A stretch of DNA of 64,000 bases from Gonatopus flavifemur (Eukaryota > Arthropoda > Insecta > Hymenoptera > Dryinidae): the NCBI GenBank assembly GCA_018340375.1, contig JAFFJZ010000001.1, positions 77,492,001 through 77,556,000 on the forward strand, read 5' to 3'. The notes under the pieces are model-generated. The model was not told where the DNA came from. It did not search any database and saw only the letters and a list, made by a program, of their open reading frames with translations. Both the position numbers and the translations under genes were made by a program. Of the stretch, positions 12,321-23,189 are shown piece after piece. Numbering within the stretch: the first letter of the stretch is position 1; every line of letters starts with the position of its first letter.

Positions 12321-12532
12321 GGGGATTCATTACTCCCTGCAAAAGTTACTAGATTCCAAATTTCTCCCCCCAGTTTTCTTAGAAACGAACGCCTAAAATG
12401 AAAAATAATGAGTAGCTGCATTTTTTTCAATAGCCTAAGAAGATGCACCTGCTCATTAAAATTGATTCTATTCATTGATTACTGAGAAAACTGGGGGGAG
12501 AGATCTAGTAACTTGGCTTGTGGTGAATCGCC
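12321..12532. mobile_element. 212-bp MITE flanked by TTAA
   Basis: TTAA stands on both sides (12317-12320 and 12533-12536). The terminal inverted repeats (GGGGATTCA against GGCGATTCA when reversed) continue inward through AGTTACTAGAT and CTCCCCCCAGTTTTCT in both arms, so most of the element folds as a hairpin. A TTAA duplication is the hallmark of piggyBac-type transposition, but the ends lack the usual CCC start, so the superfamily is uncertain. It interrupts the GCAAG-rich outer element. Confidence 0.8.
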
Positions 12533-12595
12533 TTAAGAAAAACTTGCGAGGGCCTCGAGATAACTAGAAAATGCCTAGAATAATTTCTGCTAGAG

Positions 12596-13481
12596 ATGGA
12601 TTTTCGACTTTGTGAATAATGAAACGGGATAATGAATCATTCGAGTCTTTCACACAATATTGTTTTCATACATCGACGGAAAAATAAAACATTTCTATAT
12701 TCTTCAATTTTGTAGTCACTTGTCAATCCATAGAAGTACATTGATCCACTTGCGGTGTTCCTAGTTTCCACTTTCTTGGAGTTAGAATACATAGCTAGTT
12801 CTAGTTCTTTTCGGTTCACCATCTCCATTTCCCCCCACTCATGAGGAAGATACAATAGTTCCATAGTAATTCCAATTGATTCTAATTCTATTAATCCAGT
12901 TTTAAGAAGATTAAAAGCTAGTATTTCTTCTACACGCTTCGGAACTGACGCATTGACACAAGATTAAACACTGAGTCTTGAATAAAATTTCACCACCGGA
13001 CGCTGAATTCCGAAATCCCTTGTGGATTAAATAATGCACGTTCATAAACAAACTGTTTGATTTTCCTGGCACTTTTCGTACCCATCCGTACTAAAAAACA
13101 CAATCCAAGGGATTAAATTATGCACGATTGATCTTTTTCTTCGTTTGTTCGCACTTGTCTTGCTGAATTTTTCATGAGCCAAGGCCTCCTCATTTTCCTT
13201 TTTTTTTCCAATTTTGAAATTTAATGACATTTGGTTCACCCTTAATGTCAATTCCTGTATTGTTTTTCTTTTTTAGGTCCACATTGGTTATCAAATAAAT
13301 TTGAACAGCCGTAGGTGAATATTTTACGATTTACATAAAATTGCCTCGCCCTTGGGTATCCTCGAATGTCGACATATTTTATATTTCTCATTTCAACATG
13401 TATCATTCAAACAAGTCCTAAAATATTGTAAGCGAATATTCAATTAAGGACATTAATAAACTGAGATTATATAACACTCCA
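12596..13481. other. gene-free stretch
   Basis: Antisense open frames of 69-75 codons (12637-12864, 13042-13251) have no recognisable motif. No repeat structure was seen. Confidence 0.4.
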
Positions 13482-13683
13482 CACGGAGAAAAATTTGTAG
13501 TTAAATTTACTGTGGGACTTTCTAACCGAGGAACAGATTGAACTTACGATGAAATGTACTATGACGAGACAATAGGAACATGATCAAATTCACCATGTTT
13601 TACAGTGAATGCCATTGGGAAGTCAGTCTGTTCCTCGGGCACAATGATCACCTAGTAAATTTAGCTACAAATTCCTCTCTGTG
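13482..13683. mobile_element. 202-bp MITE with CACGGAGAAAAATTTG termini, CA duplication
   Basis: The left terminus CACGGAGAAAAATTTGTAGT pairs with the reversed right terminus CACAGAGAGGAATTTGTAGC, and the match extends through TAAATTTACT. CA flanks both sides (13480-13481 and 13684-13685). The interior repeats GAGGAACAGA/TCTGTTCCTC in opposite orientation, so most of the element is self-complementary. It is non-coding. Confidence 0.85.
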
Positions 13684-14371
13684 CAGAAATAAATTGATTT
13701 TCCATGAATTTTGCCGTGAAATATTGTAAATTTCGACTCTGTATTGTGCTTATGGTTGATTCAGTTACATTGTGAATAACACAGGAATTTTTGGAAGCAG
13801 TACTCTAGTGCACATCGTTAAAACCCTTTTTAATTCTTATTTGAAATTTTTATGATTCGTTACAATTCATATACATGTCTCTCATTTGATATATGAATGC
13901 AATCAATTTCTCTATGTTCAATTCGTATCAGTGCTTTGTATTTATTTGATGTTCAAGAAATCATATTGGGTCAATAGGATGAAGCATGCTTCCATGGATG
14001 CATGAACGTGTAGCTGCTCGATGAACTACCTCGTGTAACCTTGTGCAAGCACGAGTGCTTAATAACTACGTAATTGTAGCGTCCGAGATATTGGTAACAA
14101 TGGATTTACTCCATTGTACCATCCAACCCGTGTACATTTACCAATGTCGTTGCCATACCTTGATTCTATCCGTAGTTTGACGATCAATGAACTTCGACCA
14201 TGAATCTTATCACTATCAGTTTCTGTATAATAACTTCTCAATTGAAATGCATAGGAATTGCTCGTTCATATCTATTTTTGGTTGCATTCATTCTGCAATT
14301 TGTTACCTTTCTATACCGTTTTATCGTCCTGTCTAATTGAAGAATGAAAGCAAAGTTTTTTTCATACTAGA
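13684..14371. other. gene-free stretch
   Basis: No gene or element was recognised. Short self-complementary words built on GCATG and CATGGATGCATG occur near 13980-14010. Confidence 0.4.
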
Positions 14372-14626
14372 TGTTTCAGAATTCATCATTCGGATTTCTG
14401 TGGTGTATTCTGTAGCCAAAATGCAATAATTTCCCGTTTGAGAAACATTTTTTGGAGGCTTAGTTTGTTGAGCTATGAAGATTTTTAGATTTTTTTTTCA
14501 AATCCAAATAACTTGACAGCATTGTTTTCTACATTCTTGACTCGAACATCATTCTCTAAGTTGGAAAACGCCGGATCTCTGGAAAAAACATTCAATTATC
14601 CTATCATTCTTTGTTGCGGAGCTATA

Positions 14627-15391
14627 CCCAGGTAGCACACGCACGTTCTGAGAATGTTCTGAGAATATACGTTGAGGATATTCGCATATTCTATGGAGAT
14701 TCTTATTCCGTGTGGATATATTCTACGCACATTCTCAGAATGTTTGGATGGAACTGTTTCAAATATTCTCAGAATATGATGCCACGGATATTGTGGGAAT
14801 ATTAGAAAAAAATGCTGTTGAAATGAGAATTCCCGTCAATATAGACTTCTGCATGTCACCGAAAACTACTCCACAATCATTTTTTTTATCATTAGACATC
14901 TGTAATCATGAATGCTCAACAATATTATGAATTCATATTGATGGATGAGATATTTATGATCGCAACAGGCAATCATAATATATACGGTATTTCTCAATAT
15001 TTTATTACACTTTTGAGGATTATTTTTTACACATGGCACTCTCAGAGAACATTTGCGATATTAAAATACACCACCATAGATTTATTATTCCCAAAACACA
15101 AATTAAAATGATAGATTGTCCAAGGGTCTGTGGCCTGTCAACAACATTATTCGCCATTAATGGATTCATGCCATCACGATATCTGCGCGGGCGCTGCTCA
15201 TCAATCTCCCTACAAACTTTGTACGCATATTGTACGAACGTTCCTAGAATATTCGGAACAGTCTCATTCAAATGTTCTAAGAATATTCAAAGAATATTTA
15301 TGAATCTCCTAGGTTCTTTGTGAGAATATTCGATCAAGTACATTTTACGGATGTTGTGAGCATATTCTCAGAATATTCTGTGTTACATGGG
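14627..15391. mobile_element. CCCAGGTAGCACAC-ended element, interior of TTCTGAGAATATTC words
   Basis: The left end CCCAGGTAGCACACGC and the reversed right end CCCATGTAACACAGAA are related. The left flank is TA and the right flank TG, so the duplication is imperfect. Within 765 bp the words TTCTGAGAAT and ATTCTCAGAATATT recur many times in both orientations near the two ends. The middle (about 14800-15200) is ordinary AT-rich sequence. It sits exactly at the left border of the host element's loop. Confidence 0.65.
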
Positions 15392-15425
15392 TGTTGATTT
15401 AAAGTTGCTGAATTATGATTGGCTA

Positions 15426-15705
15426 CACGGAAAGACAGAGGTTATGATTATTTAGGGGAATGACCGACAATTTAGGGAAAAAGAATATCGCTGAAGAATT
15501 TTCGTAGTAAATTCATCAAAAGTTGATAAATTCACTGTAAACAATAACAATAAAACCATCAACGTTTAATATTTTCTCTAAGAATTTTTGATAACCTTAC
15601 TGCGAAGATTTTTCAGCGGTGCTCTTTTTCCCTAAACTGACATTCATTTTTCTAAATGTTAATAAATGTTATCCAAGTATTGAAGATAACTTTTTTCTTT
15701 CCGTG
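15426..15705. mobile_element. 280-bp MITE with CACGGAAAGA termini, TA duplication
   Basis: CACGGAAAGA at the left and TCTTTCCGTG at the right are exact reverse complements, flanked by TA at 15424-15425 and 15706-15707. Inner blocks TTTAGGGAAAAAGA and CGCTGAA also pair between the arms. It is nested in the loop of the 14372-15985 element. It is non-coding. Confidence 0.9.
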
Positions 15706-16156
15706 TAAAAGTCAAAAAATTTCAAATCGCTATAGCTTCGGAACAAAGAATGATAGGATAATTGAATGTTTTTTCCAGAGATCCGGCGTTTTCCAACTTA
15801 GAGAACGATGTTGGGGTCTAGGATGATAGAACATAATGCTATTGAGTTATTTGAATTTGGAAAAAAATCTAAAAATGTTCATAGCTCAAAAACCAAGCCT
15901 CCACCAAATTTTTTTCAGACGGGAAATTATTGCATTTTGGCTGCAGAATACACCACAGAAATCCGAATGATGAATTCTGAAACACCCAGGATGACAGAAA
16001 ATTTTTGCGGAAGAATGATTTTTCAATTCATTCACTGGTTCAATATAAAATATATAAAAATTATGTACGATACTTGAATATTTTATTTATCGAATATATA
16101 TATTTTGTACAAGTTCAAGATGTCTTACACGAAGAAAAATGTACTTCGGAAACATA

Positions 16157-17163
16157 CCCAGGTAAAAATTGACCATGGGCGCTAGGTTGCCGCAAGGCTC
16201 ACCAAGATGGGCCGAGCCTAGGCTACCAGGCATGGCGCAACTCTGAAATGATAACATCATTTCAGCCTCAGCCCATTTGTTTCCACAATCAAGACCCAAC
16301 ACTGGAAACAGGGTTGTGATAGCATATGCCGTCAATGGCAGACCATACAAAAATTTGTTCGCCAAGGATGAGCCAACGCTGTAGCAATCTTGCGGCAGGG
16401 TTGCGCCCATCTCATGCCAATGGTCACTTTTATTTTTTATTGTAATTGAAAATAAAATAAAAAATCCATTCTATCATTTCGATTGAACGAAATGAATGTC
16501 GGAGAATTTCAACATGTAATTTTTCTGATTAGTTTAAACTGATGAATGACGTAAATCCGGTGGTCCTGGCGTAGAAGTAGGCGGGTCTGGAAACAGATGA
16601 ACAATTATTTCTGTCATGGAATCTTCAAAGGAGACTTATATATTGATTGAATGCTTGGTTCGCCACTCGCAGGAAACAAGCATCACTCTGGTGAGAGTTA
16701 TTGTAATTTGCTGTTTGAGAAGGAAGTTTCACTCTTAGCCAAGCTATTACTCAAGTCGAGTCAAGCTAACGCCTAAACTGAGCGAGGCCATCGCCCAAGC
16801 TGAGCCAAGCTATTGCCCAAGCTGGACCAAGCTACGACCCATGCATGGTGCAACATGAGAATCCATTGTCATTCAGAGTTGCCTAATGCTTGGAGCAGTG
16901 TCCCGCCAAGCCCTAGAGAGCCTCTGTTGAAAGCATGCGTTTTCCATCAAGCAATATTGGTTGAAGGATGGGCCAAGCGTAGCGCAGCCAATGATCAATG
17001 ATGGATCAACGAAGTCGATTTATGACTTCCCATATTGGTACAATGTTTAGACCATTGTCAACCATCCTTGTCCCTACATAGATTGCCCAGCTTTAGCTGG
17101 CAGCCTTGCGTCTAGCTATATTCCGTCGTCAGCATTGGCGGAGCCTGAAGATTTTTATATGGG
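16157..17163. mobile_element. GGCCAA-rich non-autonomous element, copy B
   Basis: The termini CCCAGGTAAAAATTGACC and, reversed, CCCATATAAAAATCTTCAGG match at most positions. TA flanks both ends (16155-16156 and 17164-17165). Inside, the words CCAAGCT and GCCCAAGCTGAGCC repeat. At about 16790-16850 they alternate at 10- and 12-bp steps, giving a 22-bp period. Shared blocks with 4046-4958 show that both are copies of one dispersed family. The open frames inside are shadows of the repeat. Confidence 0.75.
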
Positions 17164-18025
17164 TAGTAATCTTTAATAGGAAATTCGAGAATATTTGTTA
17201 AAATCTGAGAGTATTTCTTGAGTTCCTGATAAAGATAAAACGGTTCACATTTTTGTTGAATTTTATTTGAAAGAGAATGCAAATTTATCAAGACTCCATG
17301 AAAAATAGAAAAAAATATGAACTTTCCAGGAGTCGCGTATGAAATTTTACAAAGTGAATAATAAAATTTCGGAATTTTGTCGATCGCACATGGAATTTCC
17401 CAAAGTGGATGACAAAATTTCATTCATCACTTTGTAAAATTTTATGCGCGACTGCTGCAGCTGGAAAGTTTATATTTTTTTCTATTTTTTGGGAAAATCA
17501 GAGGTTAAAATTTTTTTTTGTGAATAAATTCAAGTTTCTTCCAAGAAATTTTAATGAATTTTTCAAAACATCTTTTAGAATTTCTTCTCAAAGATATCTT
17601 AGAGAAGTCTCCGAGACATCTTTTAGAAATCTATCCATGTCGCATAGGACATCTTTTCGAATACGGAAGGATATCTTTGAGAAAATTCTTCAAGACTTCT
17701 TGTACTTTTGGAAGATATCTTTTAGAATTCTAAAAGATATCTTCGTGTCTGTTTGGGTTGTAATATATGCAACATTCAACTGTCGAATACAAAATACATT
17801 CATAATTTTTACTCTTTAGATGTGTGAAATATCGAGTGGATTTGTATCCATTACTCTTCCATCAGAATATCCCTGAGTGAATTTGTATTCCGTACCCTTT
17901 ACTGTAATCGAGATCCCTGCTTAAGAGATACTTTCAGATTTTAACAAATATTCACAGATTTCAAGAAATATTCTCCAATTTTCTGATAAAGATTACTATT
18001 TTTCCGAACTGCATTTTTCTCTGTG
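17164..18025. mobile_element. inverted-repeat region with AAGATATCTT words
   Basis: AGTAATCTTTA at 17166 and its reverse complement near 17983 open an inverted repeat in which AGAATATTT and TTGTTAAAATCTGA words recur. A second internal inverted repeat pairs 17304-17362 with 17428-17493 through AAAAATAGAAAAAAATAT, CTTTCCAG and AAATTTTACAAAGTGA. Between 17510 and 17760 the palindromic word AAGATATCTT and variants such as GACATCTTTTAGAA repeat. The right edge GCATTTTTCTCTGTG followed by TA looks like a CAC-type terminus, but its left partner was not found. It may be truncated on the left by the neighbouring element. Confidence 0.5.
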
Positions 18026-18144
18026 TACGTAACAATTGCAGATCTTTTTCAGATCACGAGTTTTCGATATTCAAAGAGTATTTAAAAGCGTTAAGTGAGG
18101 CATTTTCAAAATTGTCAACAAAAATCTTCAGACACGAGATGTTT

Positions 18145-18389
18145 CCCGAGTCGAAAAATTTGGACAGTTCTTGTTCTCATATTTCGTTTTTGGACTGATT
18201 TTGTCCTGATTGTTGAATAATGTGGACAAAAACAGTACTCTTTGATGATTTTGGAGGAGGTATTGAGGAGAAATTCAGATTAAAATCATGGAAAAGTGCT
18301 GTTTTCATCCGCATTATTCGACAATCAGGACAAAATCAGCCCAAAAATAGAATAAGAGGACAAAAACCGTTCAAATTTTTCGATCCGGG
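18145..18389. mobile_element. 245-bp palindromic MITE with CCCGAGTCGAAAAATTTG ends
   Basis: The left arm (18145-18243) and right arm (18297-18389) pair almost throughout. The ends are CCCGAGTCGAAAAATTTG and, reversed, CCCGGATCGAAAAATTTG, with TTTTGGNCTGATTTTGTCCT inside both arms. The flanks share TT, so the duplication size is unclear. The 89-codon open frame on the plus strand runs through the right arm and is not a gene. Confidence 0.85.
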
Positions 18390-21114
18390 TTATTGGGAAT
18401 TTCTATTTTTCGTTTTTCGGATGATGGATGAAGGACTTGTCTATTTAAATTCCTGTTTATCGAGTCCCGATGGTTATACGCTAATCTGACAGTTTGTATA
18501 CAATTTTTATTCCGCTTTCATACAATCACATGTAAATTCACGTGTAGAGTTACTCTTCGATGCGTTCACGGTTCAATGTTCTACGTTTCTGGGTTTCATT
18601 CCGATGTTTTGAACATTGAACGATAGAAACGCATTTTATCATCAAATAAACATGTCGCAAATGGAAAAGGTATGAAACGGAACGAGAGGAGCAAAGAGCT
18701 ATTGGTCCGGGCAATTAGACAGTCTCGAGGTTACCGTTCGATCAGGCCCTAATTACATTTACCTGTAGCTGGCCGGCTGTTTCAATTCCTCTTGAACTCC
18801 TCGTATCTTCGTGTGTGGACATGCGCAAACACATAGACTCATGTATAGGTATATGTACAGTGGTACCGAATTGACATGCTCATGTCATCAGATTGGTCCG
18901 GTATACGGTGGTGTCCTCTTCGAGTACCAATTCCGATCTCTTGATGCCCTAATATTGACGTCAGGGCGTACAGGAACACACATACGAACAAGCATACGTA
19001 TCACACATTCCTCCCGAGCGCGTGTTTATATACGTACATGTGAAGTAATTCAAAGAATGAAGAGGATTGCCTGTACACTTATAGGATGGGATAAAATCAT
19101 TCATGCGTTCTTCCCCCACACGTGTATTTGTATTCAGCTTATTTACTTGTTTGTCGACCGACGTGGTATATTTGATGTGAAAATGCACTCTCATCTCGGT
19201 CCGCTTTTATCAATAATCTCTTGCTTACGTTCCAATTCGTAAGCGCGTATTTTTCCTCGGATGTTAAAGCTAAATTCTAACATCGATGGGTTGAAATACC
19301 GTGGAACGAATCATAAGTATTTTCCATTCCATGATACGCGATATTTTTTAGAAACTTTTCATCGTATTTATATGTTAGAAGATCCATACGACCCTATGTA
19401 AATAACAATATCTCATAATGCAAATTCATTCCGCTCGGAATTTATTCCTGCGGCTCTATAGTTGTCTCTCCCTCTCGTCGCAGTATGAATTCATCCGATT
19501 ATCGTTCGAAATCCATTCTCACCTGATATTCTCTACAATCCCGTTGTCATAGTAATGGCAGATTTCATACGCCAAATTATTGGCCGAACGTCGATCGAAT
19601 AGCATGGCTCTGATTGAAAAATATTTTGCCTCGTCAGGCAACGATGAATATTTAGTGCACCGTGGAACGTTAAAAAACATTCGGCGAATGAGAGAAATCA
19701 CGTGTTTTCCCACATGCGATCGAACTTTGCGTTAATTACAATGCCTCGGTTTTTTTTTTCAATAATTCATCTTCAAATTTGGTAATGTTAATACGAATTT
19801 TTCAGCTTTATTCTTTTAGAAAATCCATACAGGAAACGAGTTATTCATACGTACGTATTTCGACACTGTAGTTACACGCAGGTGTGCTCATTGCGTTCTA
19901 AAATCACTTACGATAATTAGTCGTACACGTCGTTGATGACATAACTTGCGTTGGGGCCCTTCAAGCTTATTGCTTTTCCCGTGGCCATTATGCAGGCAAG
20001 AAAAGCGGTAGTCGTAGCAGGCTGTAGCACTAGAAATAGCGAAGTGGTCGCCCCTTGCCGTACCGTTGCTCCTTCGCACGTTATCGTCGGGCAACAGGCA
20101 GAGTCAGCCAGGCGGTTCCTTCTCACAAGGGTTGATAATTCGGGACTGCCAAGCGCTGACTAATTAGAATTCCTTCCCTCTGATTCGTATAATCTTAGGA
20201 GGAAAATGAGGAAATCCGTCCGTCGACTCATTGTCGCGTCGGCTGTGTCTCGTAAAGAAGAAGTGCCCTTAGACTTTCCTCGATCGTAATGATCCTGGAA
20301 ACTCCTATAGTTAATGTCAGATGTAATCGAGAATAGGTTTATATATTTATGGGTTGGAATAATCAATTGCTCCGGAGTTCATGGGATTAAATATAATCTG
20401 GGGTTTCGCCATGCATCATCAGAATAAAATATGTAGAACCCTATGTAACGCGATACATGAATTATGTGCTGAAGTAATTGTATCTTTTAATATTCTCAGT
20501 ATGAGAAAAATCACAATCGGACAATCTAGTCGAAAAAAAACTAATAGGTTTTGAAGTGTTGTTAATGAATAATATATAGAAAACCTGAAAGATCAATGTT
20601 GTGTTCATTATTGTCCTCTCCTCTTTGGTTCACGAATCGTGATAAGAGGATAAAATATGATGATCGTTATCGATACAAGGAACGTTGAAACTGTATACCT
20701 TAAATTGAGACGTTCGAGGAGTGCTACAAGGGATAATCTCCATCACCGATCACTCTGTCACTTTCACTGTTTATCTGATGATTGTACTCCTTTTGTCTTT
20801 TTATTATGCTCCTCTGTCACCCTTTCTTTTCGCTTATCTTTTCATATATCTATCTGTCTGTCCGTCTGTCTGTCTGTACGCTATCTCTCTTCATCTTTCA
20901 CGATAATTGTATTTTCATTGAGAGGCCAATATTTGAAGTTCATATACTTAAATAGTATCGTCTTTTACTACAATTTCACCCGTGCCTGTCTGTAAACCTT
21001 CGCCTCAATCATTTATCTTTCTATCGTGCCATCTGTATCTATTTGATCTATCTTACCTTGTATTTATGTGTGTACTGTTTTTCTAACTCTTCTCTTTTCT
21101 GTTTTACTTTACAG
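18390..21114. other. gene-free stretch with GC-richer islands
   Basis: No gene was recognised. The sequence at about 18700-19240 is GC-richer and holds a 143-codon plus-strand frame without motifs. The sequence at about 19920-20165 is clearly GC-richer and open in three frames. A pyrimidine-rich zone with a TCTG microsatellite spans about 20740-21110 and leads into a strong 3' splice-like site at 21114. Confidence 0.4.
20853..20877 (+). repeat. (TCTG)n microsatellite
   Basis: The tract has six TCTG-like units with one CCGT interruption, inside a long pyrimidine-rich zone. It is simple-sequence DNA. Confidence 0.85.
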
Positions 21115-21139
21115 AGATACCCTGCACAGTGGGCATAAG

Positions 21140-22370
21140 GTACGAACTCCTCTATTTTATATTTTTCTTTAATCATCGTGTTCACTTTTGGGTTATTTTG
21201 TAATGTTTTTATCTAATTTCCCTCTTTCATCTTTCTTTGTCCTTACTTCGTTGGAAGAGTTCACGTTGGAACATATGAGTTCAAAATAAATCAATTTGCA
21301 ACTACAACAATAGTTCACCATCGACAGAAACACAAACTTATCGATCATATGAGTTGGTTATAAAATTGGAAGAAATTGATTCTCGAATTAGTTTCAATTA
21401 TTGAAAAAATGTATTGATCCCATTCACCGTGAATGAAAGGAAGATTGAAACCTTCACAAGCCATTACACGTATCGATAAACCTCTAATGTGATACAGATT
21501 TTCTTTGAATCTCAAGACAGACGAGCATTTGAGCGAGAAGTTCGAGATGATAAAGCATCAGATAAGATTTGATAAAGGCATTTTGCGGATCATTGAATAC
21601 TTCTATACTCATAGTGTAATGGAGGGTTCTCCAGCGAGAGATAAGTCGAAGGGAAAACTTGAATATTATTATATATGTATACGAAGGAAAGATAAACCAT
21701 TGTAAACGCCGCACAGATTCTCCGCAATCAATTCTCGAGACGATGGAATGATGTCAGAACTGAGAGGTAAGAGGGATATGAAAAGATACATCTTCGTATA
21801 AGAGAAGAAGGAAGGACGTATTTGGTATAGAGGAATGATTCGATGCTGTGTAGATATGAAATCCTTTGTCCATGTTATATGGTTATTTATTCCTTTTCCC
21901 TGTGACGGTTATTCCAGGAAACCGATACCAAATGCGATATAGATGCATGCGCGCGCAATGCATCTCGACATTCAAGATTTCCTTAGAAAAGCGTTATTGA
22001 CATCGTTTGGATGTCCCTCGGTGTCCTTTGTACATTTTATATTTTGAATTTGAATTTCAAATCTCCATGGATCATCGAACTTTCCAGCTACAACGCCATG
22101 TCAAGGGTTAGAATAGATCAGGATGTTTACAATGAATTTCAAAGAGGATGATATATTTAAAAATCATAAATTTATCGCGCTTATCCCGTTTTTTGAATCA
22201 GAAAGTTCTCAGCGTTGAATGGATGTCATTCTTGATAAGTCTCAGGATGTTCTGATGGTTATTTGGAAATAGGAACTGTAAGCAGGAAATAACGGAATAT
22301 ATGGGTTTGCGAATGCGGTTTGTTTATACCTTTAATTACTCTTCTCAGTAGAAACAGATTTTCACCTGCC
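21140..22370. other. gene-free stretch
   Basis: No gene was recognised. It contains the alternating purine-pyrimidine palindrome at 21942-21964. Open frames of 66-76 codons overlap on both strands at 21484-21714 and look like chance. Confidence 0.4.
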
Positions 22371-22497
22371 CTGCTGGAAATGTCAGGCAGATCCGGACAA
22401 AAAATAGTTGTCAGGCTTTGAACGGATTTCCTGGGACAAAGACCGTTCAAAGCCTGACAACTATTATTTGTCCGGCTCTGGCTGGCATTTTCAGCAG
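22371..22497. repeat. 127-bp hairpin with 55-bp stem
   Basis: The arms 22371-22425 and 22443-22497 are reverse complements with about six mismatches, including the shared block ATAGTTGTCAGGCTTTGAAC, around a 17-bp loop. The size and near-perfect stem fit a small hairpin MITE and also a pre-miRNA-like or hairpin-siRNA fold. Nothing in the sequence decides between them. Open frames across it are shadows. Confidence 0.8.
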
Positions 22498-22502
22498 AGT
22501 GG

Positions 22503-22663
22503 GCCCACCTAAGCCATGGCTTAGGAACGGCAGACCTAAAGGGTGGGAACTCCGATATACTTTCTATATAATAATCATTGATATTGATTATATACGAATT
22601 ATATGTCATTTTGATAAGTTTTCCACCCGAGAAGGGCCGCTGTGCATCTAGCCTAAGGGTGGA
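22503..22663. repeat. inverted repeat with CCTAAGCC ends
   Basis: The arms 22503-22550 and 22616-22663 are related as reverse complements (CCACCTAAG / CTTAGG at the outer side, GGGTGG next to the loop). The left arm contains the perfect palindrome CCTAAGCCATGGCTTAGG. It directly follows the hairpin at 22371-22497 and may be part of the same element. Confidence 0.5.
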
Positions 22664-22689
22664 GAATCTCTAAACTGTCCCTACTTCTC

Positions 22690-22890
22690 AGTGGAATCTT
22701 GGAAACATGTCTTCCCATGTGGGTATGGACCGATCGCCCAATGATGGACCAAGCCTAGCACAAGACCTGCCGAGATTTGTCTTGAACAATTTACCAAACT
22801 TGGCCCAGACTTGGGAATGATGAGATCAGAACAAGCTTGGACCAGTGGTTTTGCCAGGCCCAGTTCAATCCATTTACCAAGCATCAACCA
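22690..22890. repeat. GGCCAA-type repeat fragment, copy C
   Basis: GGACCAAGCC, TTGGCCCAGACTTGG, CAAGCTTGGACC and TTACCAAGC words recur, as in the elements at 4046 and 16157. No terminal repeat was found, so this is probably a fragment. Confidence 0.45.
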
Positions 22891-23189
22891 GTAAAAATCA
22901 AAAAAGTAATTGCTTATATCTGAAAAACAGCTGTTCATCTGGACGAATGGTTCGAGGGTTTTTGGTTCAATATCGAACCTTACAAAACTGCAAAGTTTCA
23001 TCAAAATCGATGGTCTTCAAAATGCGTCAGACATCCTAAAATTCTGTGAAGAGTTCTTCAGAATCAGTTGATCTCCGTGTATGATTACATTTAAAAGTAT
23101 CCTATTACCATTGAGTGAAGTTCTCTCCTTACTTAGATCAATAGAATCTAGTTCGGTGTGTGAAACTAGTGTGTAGGATTAATTATGGC

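Larger units (their letters stand above)
9310..12595. mobile_element. composite region of nested non-autonomous elements
   Basis: The left edge reads CCCTGGTAGAAATT and the reverse complement of the right edge reads CTCTAGCAGAAATT, so the two may be the ends of one outer element. Shared words such as GCAAG, CTTGCGAG and CTAGT occur just inside both edges. A second possible right end, ACCAGGG, lies at 11967-11974, so the outer borders are uncertain. Inside are a TA-flanked MITE (9501-10018) with its own small hairpin, a CATATATGG repeat tract, a TT-flanked element (10285-10554), the 172-bp tandem array and a TTAA-flanked MITE (12321-12532). No transposase-like reading frame was seen. Confidence 0.45.
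14372..15985. mobile_element. inverted-repeat element split by two later insertions
   Basis: The left arm (about 14372-14626) and right arm (about 15730-15985) are reverse complements over about 255 bp. Shared blocks include TTTCAGAATTCATCATTCGG at the outer edge and GGAAAACGCCGGATCTCTGG and ATCCTATCATTCTTTGTT inside. The original loop was only about 60 bp. It now contains two other complete elements, 14627-15391 and 15426-15705. Removing both would restore a snap-back element of roughly 570 bp. No coding capacity was seen, and the outer target duplication was not identified. Confidence 0.8.

Noticed and set aside
17409..17819. 136-codon plus-strand open frame rich in Phe, Ser and Arg
   Set aside because: It runs through the repeated AAGATATCTT/CATCTTTTAGAA words of a non-autonomous element; the apparent peptide repeats (SFRI) come from the DNA repeat.
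18811..19242. 143-codon plus-strand open frame
   Set aside because: No recognisable domain, an overlapping antisense frame of 77 codons and no splice or promoter signals; length is within chance for a GC-richer patch.
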